NCBI RefSeq assembly: GCF_000331105.1
Contig: NC_020054.1
Location: 5,424,555 to 5,488,554 of the forward strand
Origin: Fibrella aestuarina BUZ 2
GTDB lineage: Bacteria; Bacteroidota; Bacteroidia; Cytophagales; Spirosomataceae
Direction of reading: 5' to 3'
Length of the DNA: 64,000 bases
Shown: piece by piece, positions 52,432 to 61,240 of the stretch
How positions within the stretch are numbered: the first letter of the stretch is position 1
Layout: each line of letters starts with the position of its first letter
The notes under the pieces: model-generated
Seen by the model: only the letters and a program-made list of their open reading frames with translations
What the model was told of the DNA's origin: nothing
Databases searched by the model: none
Made by a program: the position numbers and the translations under genes

Positions 52432-54851
52432 CCCCCCACACTCCATTCCAGTATCCCGCTCGACGCGTCTTTCGGGAGTTGCACCAGCATACGCAGGGCA
52501 CCGGTCTGCACCGGTTCGAAGGTGACCTCGTTGTAGGCATCTTTGCTAATCGGGTAAGGCGTTTTCGTTTTCACTTCCTGCCAGTCGCCGTCCGCGGTTT
52601 GGTACAGCAGCTTCCACGAGGCGGGTATCCGGCAACCACCCCAGGGGCCATCGTCGAACCAGTACACGTTGGCCGACGACACCGTGGCGGGTTTGGCAAA
52701 CGTGTACTGCACCCACTGCGTCGTGTCTTTTTTGGGCCACCAGTGGTAGTAGATGTTGTCGTGGTCGTTGGAGTGCTTCGGCGTATCCTGATCGTTCAGG
52801 GCCGCCAACGCCTTGGTTGCCAGCGAGGCCGAGATTTTGCTGGTCGACGCAATCGTGGGGGCGGGGGTCGGCTTGGCGGCGGTGGGTTTGGTTGCCAGCC
52901 AGACGGCCATTTCGCCGCTTCCCCGGTTGGCCCAGGCGTAGTACGGAATGGCCATCAGCCGGGCCGGGCTTGTCTCGAAATCGCCCGTGCTCGTGCGCTT
53001 CACCTTGGCGGCTTCGGCGGTCAGGATGTCGGCCCCGCCAAACAATGCCGGGTTGAAACGCGCCTCCAGTTGGCTCTGATCGGGCAGGATGTAGTCGAGT
53101 ACGTGTCCGTCGGGGGCGTCGGGCCACTCGGCGCAGTACACGATCGGGCCACGCTGCAACGCCACCTTGTCCTGATCGGCTTTCACCTGCTCGTTGGCTT
53201 CGACCCGGCGCACGTCCATCGGCAGCGACAGCCGCACCACATCGCCCGGTTTCCAGGTCTGTTGCAGCACCGCATAGCCGTTATCAAGCGTGTAGGCCGC
53301 TTTTTTACCATTGATTGTAATCTCGACCGGGCTATTTCGCTGATCGGCGAAGCGGTACAACGTACCTGGCACCGGCTGATTCTGCGCCCAGCCCGGAATG
53401 CGGAGGGCCAGTTCAAACGCTTTGGCTTTGGCGGGATTCAGCGTAAAGGCGATGTCGCCCGACCACGGGTACGTGGTTGCTTGCGCGACGCGGATCGCCG
53501 TACCGTTGAGGGTAACGTTGGCCGTGCTGTTCACGAACAGATTGGCGTAGAGCCGGTTGCCGCGCTGCGCGTAGACGTACCCGGGCATCGACGGAATGAA
53601 CCGGCACACATTGCTGGGGCAGCAGGCGCAGCCAAACCAGGCCGAGCGCGCGTGTTGCCCCTGCGATTGCAGCGGATTGGGGTAAAAAAACCGGTCGCCG
53701 CTCAGCGATACGCCCGACAGCATCCCGTTGTAGAGCGTCCGTTCGAGCACGTCGTAGAAACGGGCGTCGCCGTGGAGCAGAAACAGCCGCTGATTCCAGT
53801 AGATCGTGCCGATGGCGGCGCAGGTTTCGTTGTAGGCCGACATATTGGGCAGGTTATAGGCCGGGCCGAAGCCTTCGTGGCCCCCTTCGGCGCCAATCCC
53901 GCCCGTGATGTAATACTTGCCGTCGACCACGTCGTGCCAGATCCGGTCCATCGCCGTCACGTAGGCTTTGTCGCCGGTGATGGCCGCCACGTCGGCCATG
54001 CCCGAATACATGTACGTCGCCCTGACCGAGTGCCCGACGGCTTCGGTCTGCTGCGTGACGGGCTTGTGGTCCTGGCTGTATTCCTGTCCCTTGCCGCGCA
54101 CGTCGAGCAGAAACTTCGCCAAATCGAGGTAGGCTTTCCGGCCCGTCGTGCGGTACAGTTTCACCAGCCCCATTTCCACAACCTGGTGACCGGGGGCGTA
54201 GCTCAGTTTACCGGGGCCAAAGTCGCGCACCAGCAAATCGGCGTTTTTGAGGGCGACATTCAGCAGCGTTTTTTTGCCCGTAGCCTGGTAGTGCGCTACG
54301 GCCGCTTCAAACAGGTGGCCGCTGTTGTAGAGTTCGTGGCTCAGGTCCGATTCTTTCTCCCAGCGTTTCAGACCCGCCCAGGGGTGCGGGTGCGCCGGGT
54401 CGATGGTGCGGGCCGTGTAGAGGTAACCGTCGGGCTCCTGCGCGCTGGCAACGTACCCAATGAGCGAGTCGATGCGCGCGTCGAGTAGTTTGTCGGGGAA
54501 GGTTTGCAGCGAATAGCTAGCACCTTCGATGATCTTGTAAATGTCGGTGTCGTCAAACGGGTACTCGGTGCAGAACTTGGTGCCGGCTTTCAGATGCCCC
54601 GCCACCAGAAAGTTGTCGACCCGACCCGTGCTGTAGCAATGCTTCAGCGCAATTGGGATGGTCACCTCGTGGTTGAGCCGGATGCGCGGCGCCCAGAACT
54701 GGTCGGTCACCCGGACGGCGGTGAACGGCACCGGCTGGATGGGGTAGTCGCCACCGGCTTTCAGCCCGGCCCCGGCCGACTGGCCGTAGCCCGCGCCCAT
54801 CAGGCCCAGACAGGCCAGGGAGAGCAGTATCGTGAACACATGAGTACGCAT
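52419..54851 (-). CDS. Glycoside hydrolase family 127 beta-L-arabinofuranosidase
   Basis: The ATG at 54851 gives 810 residues with a signal peptide (LGLMGAGYGQ, cleavage ~24). The N-terminal region (VTDQFWAPRIRLNHEVTIPI, YKIIEGASYSL) and the zinc-site residues E342-T-C344 and C410-C411 (in CCPSN) match GH127, whose founding enzyme HypBA1 acts on beta-L-arabinooligosaccharides attached to hydroxyproline. The C-terminal ~110 residues form a domain like F5/8 C modules. It is adjacent to hydroxyproline catabolism, which makes extensin-type glycoproteins the likely source. A longer reading to 55025 has no signal peptide and is rejected. Confidence 0.9.
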   Translation of the reverse strand: MRTHVFTILLSLACLGLMGAGYGQSAGAGLKAGGDYPIQPVPFTAVRVTDQFWAPRIRLNHEVTIPIALKHCYSTGRVDNFLVAGHLKAGTKFCTEYPFDDTDIYKIIEGASYSLQTFPDKLLDARIDSLIGYVASAQEPDGYLYTARTIDPAHPHPWAGLKRWEKESDLSHELYNSGHLFEAAVAHYQATGKKTLLNVALKNADLLVRDFGPGKLSYAPGHQVVEMGLVKLYRTTGRKAYLDLAKFLLDVRGKGQEYSQDHKPVTQQTEAVGHSVRATYMYSGMADVAAITGDKAYVTAMDRIWHDVVDGKYYITGGIGAEGGHEGFGPAYNLPNMSAYNETCAAIGTIYWNQRLFLLHGDARFYDVLERTLYNGMLSGVSLSGDRFFYPNPLQSQGQHARSAWFGCACCPSNVCRFIPSMPGYVYAQRGNRLYANLFVNSTANVTLNGTAIRVAQATTYPWSGDIAFTLNPAKAKAFELALRIPGWAQNQPVPGTLYRFADQRNSPVEITINGKKAAYTLDNGYAVLQQTWKPGDVVRLSLPMDVRRVEANEQVKADQDKVALQRGPIVYCAEWPDAPDGHVLDYILPDQSQLEARFNPALFGGADILTAEAAKVKRTSTGDFETSPARLMAIPYYAWANRGSGEMAVWLATKPTAAKPTPAPTIASTSKISASLATKALAALNDQDTPKHSNDHDNIYYHWWPKKDTTQWVQYTFAKPATVSSANVYWFDDGPWGGCRIPASWKLLYQTADGDWQEVKTKTPYPISKDAYNEVTFEPVQTGALRMLVQLPKDASSGILEWSVGGKSE

Positions 54852-55303
54852 ATAAAAGACAGGCTTAGCGCAGTAAAATAGTATTAGCGATCGGGTAAGC
54901 ATTCCGGCTGAAGCCCGGTGCCCGCAACAAAGCCGGATCGGTTTTCGGCGGCAATAGGCAATGGCAATCAAGGGCAAAATACCACCAAAACGGCTCAAAT
55001 AAGCTAGTTCAGGGCTGGAACACAACGAAGGTACAGTGGCAGGCAGGCCGTTTTTATGCTGTAGTTCGCGAGTGCTGATACTTTTTTAACAAGTGCATAA
55101 ACAAGCCCATTGAATGCAGCCTGAATTCACTTTATTGCTTTCAGGTTCTTTGGCACGAGCCGAAACTGGCCGTAGTTTATTCTGAAAACGACCTCTTTCG
55201 CCAGCCCCGCCAACGATCTACCCGACTCGTCCGGCCTGTACTGTGTCCGTCGGGTTTACTGCCTGACTATACCCAATTGTAACCATCCTCGTCTTGCCAA
55301 CCC
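54852..55303. other. Intergenic region between divergent GH127 and permease genes
   Basis: This 452-bp gap holds the promoters of two divergent units. I see no gene, hairpin or convincing TAnnTTTG match. A weak promoter-like pair (TTTG with TAGTTTAT 20 bp later) lies near 55155-55185 on the plus strand. Confidence 0.45.
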
Positions 55304-56728
55304 ATGGAAACAGCCACCAAACCTGTTAACGAGTTCGTAGCCCGGCTGGGCCTGCTCGACGCGACGATGATTGTGGCCGGTTCCATGATTGGGTCGGGGA
55401 TCTTTATCGTCGCGGCCGAAGTGACCCGCAGCGTGGGCGGGGCGGGCTGGATGCTTGCCATGTGGCTGCTGGCGGGGTTGGTGACGGTCATTGCCGCCGT
55501 GAGTTATGGCGAACTGGCGGCCATGTTTCCCCGCGCGGGTGGTCAGTACGTCTACCTGCGCGAGGCCTACAACCCGCTGGTCGGGTTTCTGTATGGCTGG
55601 TCGTTTTTTGCCGTCATCCAGACCGGCACCATCGCGGCCGTGGGCGTGGCCTTTGCCAAATTCACGGCCTACCTCATTCCCGCCTTCAGCGACACCAATT
55701 TCCTGCTCGATTTGGGCTTCTTCCGGCTGTCGGCGGCGCAGCTGGTGTCGATTTTCGTGATCGTGCTGCTCACCTACGTCAACAGCCGGGGCGTGAAAGA
55801 GGGTGCGGCGCTGCAAACGTTTCTCACGATCGTGAAGTTGCTGTCGCTCTTTGGTCTCATCATCTGCGGGTTTATCTGGGGCGCGAAGGCCGACGTCTGG
55901 AACGCCAACTGGCAAAACGCCTGGCACCTGGCCAGCCTGACCAAAAACGGGGACGCCCTTTCCTACACCACCTTATCTGCCCTGGGGGCGTTCGGCGCCA
56001 TTGCCATCGCCATGAAAGGCACGCTGTTTTCGAGCGACTCGTGGCACAGCATCACCTCGATTGCCGGGGAGGTAAAACGGCCCGAACGCAACATCGGCCT
56101 CAGCCTTGTGCTGGGTACGTTGGTCGTGACGGTCATCTACGTGCTGACCAACCTGATGTACCTCGCCGTGGTGCCGCTCAACGACATCGCCTTTGCGCCG
56201 AGTGACCGAGTGGGCGTGGTGGCGGCCGACTACATCTTTGGCAACAGCGGCACCATCATCATCGCGCTCATGGTCATGATTTCAACCTTCGGCTGCAACA
56301 ACGGGCTGATTCTGTCGGGCGCTCGGGTGTATTACATCATGGCCAAAGACGGGCTGTTTTTCCGGAAAGCAGGGCAACTCAACCAAAACGACGTACCTGG
56401 CTATAGCCTCTGGATGCAGTGCCTGTGGGCCAGCGTGTTGTGCCTCACCGGCGAATACAACAACTTGCTGGCACTGGTCATTTTTGGCGTATTGATTTTC
56501 TACATCCTGACTATTCTGGGCATCTACCGCCTGCGTCGGCTCCAACCCGATTTACCCCGGCCCTACAAAGCGCCCGGTTACCCCTATTTGCCCGCCGTGT
56601 ATGTGGTGATCGCCCTCGCGCTGGCGGTATTGCTGTTGTTTTTCGAAACCAAGTATACCCTGCCGGGACTGGGCATTATCCTGGCCGGTATACCCATCTA
56701 TTACTGGCTCATCCGGCAACCAGACTAA
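55304..56728 (+). CDS. APC family amino acid permease
   Basis: The 474-residue protein has about twelve transmembrane helices. The first carries the APC motif VAGSMIGSGIFI, and later segments include SYGELAAMFPRAGGQYVYLRE and SNNGLILSGAR-type CNNGLILSGARVYYIMAKDG. It would import amino acids or small peptides across the inner membrane. The adjacent secreted peptidases and hydroxyproline genes suggest hydroxyproline or proline as cargo, which is inference. It is the first gene of the plus-strand run to 60909. Confidence 0.9.
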   Translation: METATKPVNEFVARLGLLDATMIVAGSMIGSGIFIVAAEVTRSVGGAGWMLAMWLLAGLVTVIAAVSYGELAAMFPRAGGQYVYLREAYNPLVGFLYGWSFFAVIQTGTIAAVGVAFAKFTAYLIPAFSDTNFLLDLGFFRLSAAQLVSIFVIVLLTYVNSRGVKEGAALQTFLTIVKLLSLFGLIICGFIWGAKADVWNANWQNAWHLASLTKNGDALSYTTLSALGAFGAIAIAMKGTLFSSDSWHSITSIAGEVKRPERNIGLSLVLGTLVVTVIYVLTNLMYLAVVPLNDIAFAPSDRVGVVAADYIFGNSGTIIIALMVMISTFGCNNGLILSGARVYYIMAKDGLFFRKAGQLNQNDVPGYSLWMQCLWASVLCLTGEYNNLLALVIFGVLIFYILTILGIYRLRRLQPDLPRPYKAPGYPYLPAVYVVIALALAVLLLFFETKYTLPGLGIILAGIPIYYWLIRQPD

Positions 56729-56826
56729 TGCCCCCGCCCCTTCCGGTGAAATAGCCCGCCGAAGAGGCCTGCTGCTAAACGGGTGCGGCAACGTACCCAC
56801 CGATTTATGGCTAACTAAACCGCGTT

Positions 56827-59112
56827 ATGAAACCACGCATCGACCTACGTTTACGCATTAAACCAGGCCGTAGTTGGGCCTTTATCTTGCTGCTAGCCGG
56901 TAGCGAAATGCTGGCACAGGGCACCGCCAGTGATTACAAACGCAGTGAGGCCCTGAAGGAAAAACTGCGCGACAAACTCTACAACGCCCCGACGGCCATC
57001 AACTGGCTACCCAAAAGCAACCGGTTCTGGTATCTGACCCGCACCCGCAAAGGAAGCGAGTTTATCGTCGTCGACGCCGCCAAACGGACCCGGCAACCCG
57101 CTTTCGACGCGCAGCAGGTCGCGCAGAAACTAGCCGAAGCCACCGGTAAAACGCTCGACCCCTACAAACTTCCGTTCAACACCATCACCTTCGGTAAAGA
57201 CGACGAAAGCGTCGAGTTTGTGGCCGAAGGGTCGGTCTGGCAATATGGGCCGGGATCGGTGGCGTTTCGGAAGAAAGGGCCCTTTACGGCCGAAGTAAAC
57301 GACCGCCGCTATTGGGGCGAAGGCCGCGACGAAACCGCCAAACGAACGGTTACGTCGCCCGACAGCAACTGGACCGCCTACGTCAAAAACTACAACGTAT
57401 ACATCAAATCCCGGCAAACGGGTGCCGAGAGCCAGCTGAGTTTCGACGGGTCGGCGGGCGATTACTACGCCAACAGCATCCAGTGGGCACCCGACTCGAA
57501 AAAGCTGGTCGCCACCAAACTGCGCCCCGCCGAAAAGCACCTGATTCACTTCGTCCGCTCGTCGCCGACCGATCAGTTGCAGCCCCGCCTCGAAAACCGC
57601 GAGTACCTCAAGCCCGGCGATGCGTTGCCCGCGCGGCGGCCACAACTCTTTCTGGTTGAGAGCAAACAGCACCTTCCGGTGTCCGACGCGCTGTTTAACC
57701 AGCAGTTCAGCCTCTCGAACCTGAACTGGCGGGCCGATAGCCGCGCCTTCACGGTTGAATACAACCAACGGGGGCATCAGCTGTACCGCGTGCTGGAAGT
57801 AAACGCCAGTACGGGCGCCGTCAGGACGTTGATCGAGGAACAGAGCAAAACCTTTATCGACTACAGCGGCAAGCGGTTCCGCTACGACGTGGCCGACGGC
57901 AAGGAGCTGGTCTGGGCGTCGGAACGTGACGGCTGGAACCACCTGTACCTCTATGACGGCCCATCGGGCCTGGTGAAAAAACAGATCACCAAAGGCGAGT
58001 GGGTGGTACGCGAGGTAGTGCACGTCGATGAGCCCACCCGCACGATTCTGTTTGCGGCGAGTGGCAAACAGCCGGGGCAGGACCCGTATTTGATTCAGTA
58101 TTATCGCGTTAAGTTCGACGGGACGGACCTCACCGCGCTGACGGCAGAGAACGCCAACCACGTCGCGCGCTTTTCGCCTGATTTTCAGTATTTTACTGAC
58201 ACCTACTCGCGCGTCGACCTGCCGCCGACGACCGTGCTGCGTAGCGCCAAAGACGGGTCGGTGCTGATGGAGCTGGAAAAAGCCGACCTCACCGACTGGC
58301 AGCAGGCGGGCTGGAAAGCACCCGAGGTGTTTACGGCCAAAGGACGCGACGGTAAGACCGACATCTGGGGCGTCATCATCCGGCCCACCAATTTCGATTC
58401 GACCCGAACGTACCCCGTCATTGAAAACATCTACGCCGGACCGCACGGGTCGTTTGTTCCCAAGACGTTCATGGCCAACGCCTTTGCCATGCACGAACTG
58501 GCCGAACTGGGCTTTGTGGTCGTGCAGATCGATGGCATGGGTACGTCGAACCGCTCGAAAGCCTTCCACGACGTGTGCTGGAAAAACCTGAAAGACGCGG
58601 GCTTCCCCGACCGGATCCTATGGCTACAGGCCGCCGCCCGGAAATACCCCTCGCTCGACCTGAACCATGTGGGCATCTACGGGACGTCGGCGGGTGGGCA
58701 GAGCGCGGCCGGGGCCTTGCTTTTCCACCCCGACTTTTACAAAGTGGGGGTTTCGTCGTGCGGGTGCCACGACAACCGCATGGACAAGATGTGGTGGAAC
58801 GAGCAGTGGATGGGCTACCCCATCGGCCCCCACTATGCCGAATGCTCGAACGTCACGAACGCCCACAAACTACAGGGGAAACTGATGCTGCTGGTGGGCG
58901 AAGTCGATGATAACGTCGACCCCGCCTCGACCATGCAGGTGGCCGATGCGCTCATCAAAGCCCAGAAAGATTTTGAGCTGGTGGTGCTGCCGGGGGTTGG
59001 TCACTCGTCGGGAGGAGACTTCGGCGAGCGCAAACGTCGCGACTTTTTCGTCCGCCATCTCCTGGGCGTCAACCCGCCTGCCTGGCCCGCCCCGGCTCCC
59101 GCCGCACCCTAG
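56827..59112 (+). CDS. S9 family (dipeptidyl peptidase IV-like) serine peptidase
   Basis: The 761-residue protein has an N-terminal signal-like segment (AGSEMLAQG), a DPP IV-type beta-propeller (~80-490), and an alpha/beta hydrolase domain. The catalytic triad is Ser621 in YGTSAGGQS, Asp694 or 695 in EVDDNVDP, and His726 in GVGHSSGG. Family members cleave after proline (and sometimes hydroxyproline), often removing dipeptides from the N-terminus. It would degrade proline-rich peptides in the periplasm. It is followed closely by the DUF885 gene. Confidence 0.9.
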   Translation: MKPRIDLRLRIKPGRSWAFILLLAGSEMLAQGTASDYKRSEALKEKLRDKLYNAPTAINWLPKSNRFWYLTRTRKGSEFIVVDAAKRTRQPAFDAQQVAQKLAEATGKTLDPYKLPFNTITFGKDDESVEFVAEGSVWQYGPGSVAFRKKGPFTAEVNDRRYWGEGRDETAKRTVTSPDSNWTAYVKNYNVYIKSRQTGAESQLSFDGSAGDYYANSIQWAPDSKKLVATKLRPAEKHLIHFVRSSPTDQLQPRLENREYLKPGDALPARRPQLFLVESKQHLPVSDALFNQQFSLSNLNWRADSRAFTVEYNQRGHQLYRVLEVNASTGAVRTLIEEQSKTFIDYSGKRFRYDVADGKELVWASERDGWNHLYLYDGPSGLVKKQITKGEWVVREVVHVDEPTRTILFAASGKQPGQDPYLIQYYRVKFDGTDLTALTAENANHVARFSPDFQYFTDTYSRVDLPPTTVLRSAKDGSVLMELEKADLTDWQQAGWKAPEVFTAKGRDGKTDIWGVIIRPTNFDSTRTYPVIENIYAGPHGSFVPKTFMANAFAMHELAELGFVVVQIDGMGTSNRSKAFHDVCWKNLKDAGFPDRILWLQAAARKYPSLDLNHVGIYGTSAGGQSAAGALLFHPDFYKVGVSSCGCHDNRMDKMWWNEQWMGYPIGPHYAECSNVTNAHKLQGKLMLLVGEVDDNVDPASTMQVADALIKAQKDFELVVLPGVGHSSGGDFGERKRRDFFVRHLLGVNPPAWPAPAPAAP

Positions 59113-59157
59113 TCTATCGATACCGTACCGCTATTCACCTACCAACCACCTGCTTGT

Positions 59158-60909
59158 ATGCGAACCCCCTACGCCTTCACGACACTGCTTTGTTTTGTTC
59201 TGGTATTCGCGGATGGGCTTCCGAGCCGGGCGCAGTCACGAACGAATCCACTGGCTGATGTTAATCCGCAGAGCAGCGATGTGCATCATTTGCTGACGCA
59301 GTACTACGCCGATTGGGGCAGTCTGAGCCGGTTTTACACCGTAGCGGGGTCGCCCGAGCGCCGGGTACGTTTCCAGCAATTTCATACCGACTACCTCAAC
59401 CGGCTGGAACAGCTCGATTTCAACCGCATGACCACCGACAGCCGGGTCGACTACCTCTTGTTTCGGCGCGATCTACAGCAGCAGTTAGGCAAGCTCGCGG
59501 CGGAAGCAACCGAGCGGGAGCAGATCAACGCCTGGTTTCCCTTTGCCGATTCGGTTTACGCGGTGGAAAAGCGGCGGCGGCGCGGGCATGTGCTCAACCC
59601 GCAGCAATTCGCCCAGAACCTGACGAACATGAGTCAGCAGATCGGTCAGTTGCAAAGCGCACTATCGAAAGAAACCAACCTGAACCCGGCCCTGTTGATG
59701 CGCGCCATCTCGACTGCCGAGGGGTTGCAGTCGGGGCTTAAAAGCGTGTATACCTTTTACAACCACTACGAGCCCGGGTTTTCGTGGTGGATTCCGCAGC
59801 CTTACCAGAAAACCGACAGCCTGCTGACGGCCTACACTGCCTTTTTCCGCAAGAAAAGCCGTGACGCCGCCCCGGTCAAGGATGATGGCAGCGGCATTAC
59901 GGGCGTGGCCGTTGGGCGCGACGAACTGCTGCGGCAGTTGCAGGTCGAACTGATTCCGTACTCGCCCGAGGAGTTGATCGAGATCGCCAACAAGGAGTTT
60001 GCCTGGTGCGACCGCGAGCTGTTGAAGGCATCACGCGAGATGGGTTTCGGCGACAACTGGAAGGCGGCGCAGGAAAAAGTCAAAAACAGCTACGTACCTG
60101 AGGGCCGTCAGCCCGAGTTAATCCTGCGGCTGTTGAACGAGTCGGTCGCGTTTTTGAAAGCCAAAAACCTGATCACCATCCCGCCCATTGCCGAAGAAAC
60201 CTGGCGCATGAGCATGATGTCGCCCGAGCGGCAGCTGGTTAACCCCTTCTTTCTGGGTGGCGAGGTGATCCAGATTTCGTACCCCACCGAGGGCATGAAA
60301 CACCCCGACAAGCTGATGAGTATGCGCGGCAACAACCCCCATTTTTCGCGGGCGACCGTGCACCACGAACTCATTGCGGGCCACCATTTGCAGGGGTTCA
60401 TGAACAACCGCTATAAGATCTACCGCAATTTCGACACCCCCTTCTGGACCGAAGGCTGGGCACTCTACTGGGAAATGCTCCTCTGGGATCAGGGGTTTCC
60501 GCAGTCACCCGAAGACCGCATCGGGATGCTGTTCTGGCGAATGCACCGCTGCGCTCGGATCATCTTTTCGCTCAATTATCACCTGGGCAAGTGGGGCCCG
60601 CAGCAGTGCATCGACTTCCTCGTCGACCGGGTTGGGCACGAGCGGGCCAATGCCGAGGGGGAAGTGCGGCGGTCGTTCATCGGGGGGTACCCGCCGCTGT
60701 ATCAGCTGGCGTACATGACGGGCGGGTTTCAGTTTCTGGCCCTCAAAAAGGAACTCGTCGACAGTGGCCGCATGACCCACAAGCAGTTTCATGACGCCGT
60801 ACTACAGATCAACGCCATGCCGGTGGAGATGATCCGCGCCATTCTGACCAACCAGAAGCTGCCCAAAGACTTTAAAACGTCGTGGCGGTTCTACGATCTG
60901 AAACCCTAG
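59158..60909 (+). CDS. DUF885-family secreted metallopeptidase-like protein
   Basis: The 583-residue protein has a signal peptide (LPSRAQS, cleavage ~26). The active site is seen as HHELIAGHH at residues 402-410, followed by LQGF; this matches the DUF885 HExxxGH zinc motif. Other conserved parts are WTEGWALYWE (~430) and the Arg/Gly-rich GEVRRSFIGGYPPLYQLAYMTGG. DUF885 proteins are putative peptidases often found with S9 peptidases and transporters. It lies 45 nt after the S9 gene, so they are probably co-transcribed. Confidence 0.88.
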   Translation: MRTPYAFTTLLCFVLVFADGLPSRAQSRTNPLADVNPQSSDVHHLLTQYYADWGSLSRFYTVAGSPERRVRFQQFHTDYLNRLEQLDFNRMTTDSRVDYLLFRRDLQQQLGKLAAEATEREQINAWFPFADSVYAVEKRRRRGHVLNPQQFAQNLTNMSQQIGQLQSALSKETNLNPALLMRAISTAEGLQSGLKSVYTFYNHYEPGFSWWIPQPYQKTDSLLTAYTAFFRKKSRDAAPVKDDGSGITGVAVGRDELLRQLQVELIPYSPEELIEIANKEFAWCDRELLKASREMGFGDNWKAAQEKVKNSYVPEGRQPELILRLLNESVAFLKAKNLITIPPIAEETWRMSMMSPERQLVNPFFLGGEVIQISYPTEGMKHPDKLMSMRGNNPHFSRATVHHELIAGHHLQGFMNNRYKIYRNFDTPFWTEGWALYWEMLLWDQGFPQSPEDRIGMLFWRMHRCARIIFSLNYHLGKWGPQQCIDFLVDRVGHERANAEGEVRRSFIGGYPPLYQLAYMTGGFQFLALKKELVDSGRMTHKQFHDAVLQINAMPVEMIRAILTNQKLPKDFKTSWRFYDLKP

Positions 60910-60937
60910 CCGCCCCCAACCCTTCCGGTCGACAAAG

Positions 60938-60972
60938 CGCCCTCTTCAACTTACATGGAGAGGGCGTTTTTT
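60938..60972 (+). terminator. Intrinsic terminator after the peptidase run
   Basis: An 8-bp stem (60938-60945 with 60959-60966, CGCCCTCT) with a 13-nt loop is followed by six T residues. It lies 28 nt after the DUF885 stop, separating it from the SusC gene. Confidence 0.8.
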
Positions 60973-61240
60973 GTAACTAGAAAACACCTTCACCGGCAGC
61001 AGTAATCGACAATAAACACTATGATAAAATACTTATTCTTTTGTACTTATTTAATTGTTTATTAATCTAATTACCCAACAAGTATAATAACCGATCTATC
61101 GTCTTTTTTTCAATATAATATTCTGTATTAAGTGATAGTATTGGCATAAAATTTCATAAAAATGAATATTGCTAACATATTATAACACCATATATTTGAC
61201 GGTAGTTAACCTCACTTATAATCCGAATTTAATCTGTTCT
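60973..61240. other. AT-rich leader of the SusC gene
   Basis: This region of the 331-bp gap between the DUF885 and SusC genes is very A+T-rich and holds the promoter described at 61168-61198. I see no gene. Confidence 0.7.
61168..61198 (+). promoter_or_regulatory. Bacteroidetes-type promoter of the SusC gene
   Basis: ATTG at 61168-61171 and TATATTTG at 61191-61198 match the -33 TTG and -7 TAnnTTTG elements with exactly 19 bp between. The predicted transcription start is near 61205, about 36 nt before the ATG at 61241. It is the best promoter match in the window. Confidence 0.65.

Noticed and set aside
50718-54488. Very long open frames antisense to both arabinofuranosidase genes
   Set aside because: They have no family motifs, are rich in Arg, Gly, Val and His, and mirror the GC-rich third positions of the real genes. 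Cysteine-glycosidase motifs are clear on the minus strand.
57130-58569. 479-codon open frame antisense to the S9 peptidase
   Set aside because: It is a shadow of a high-GC gene. The plus strand holds an intact catalytic triad.
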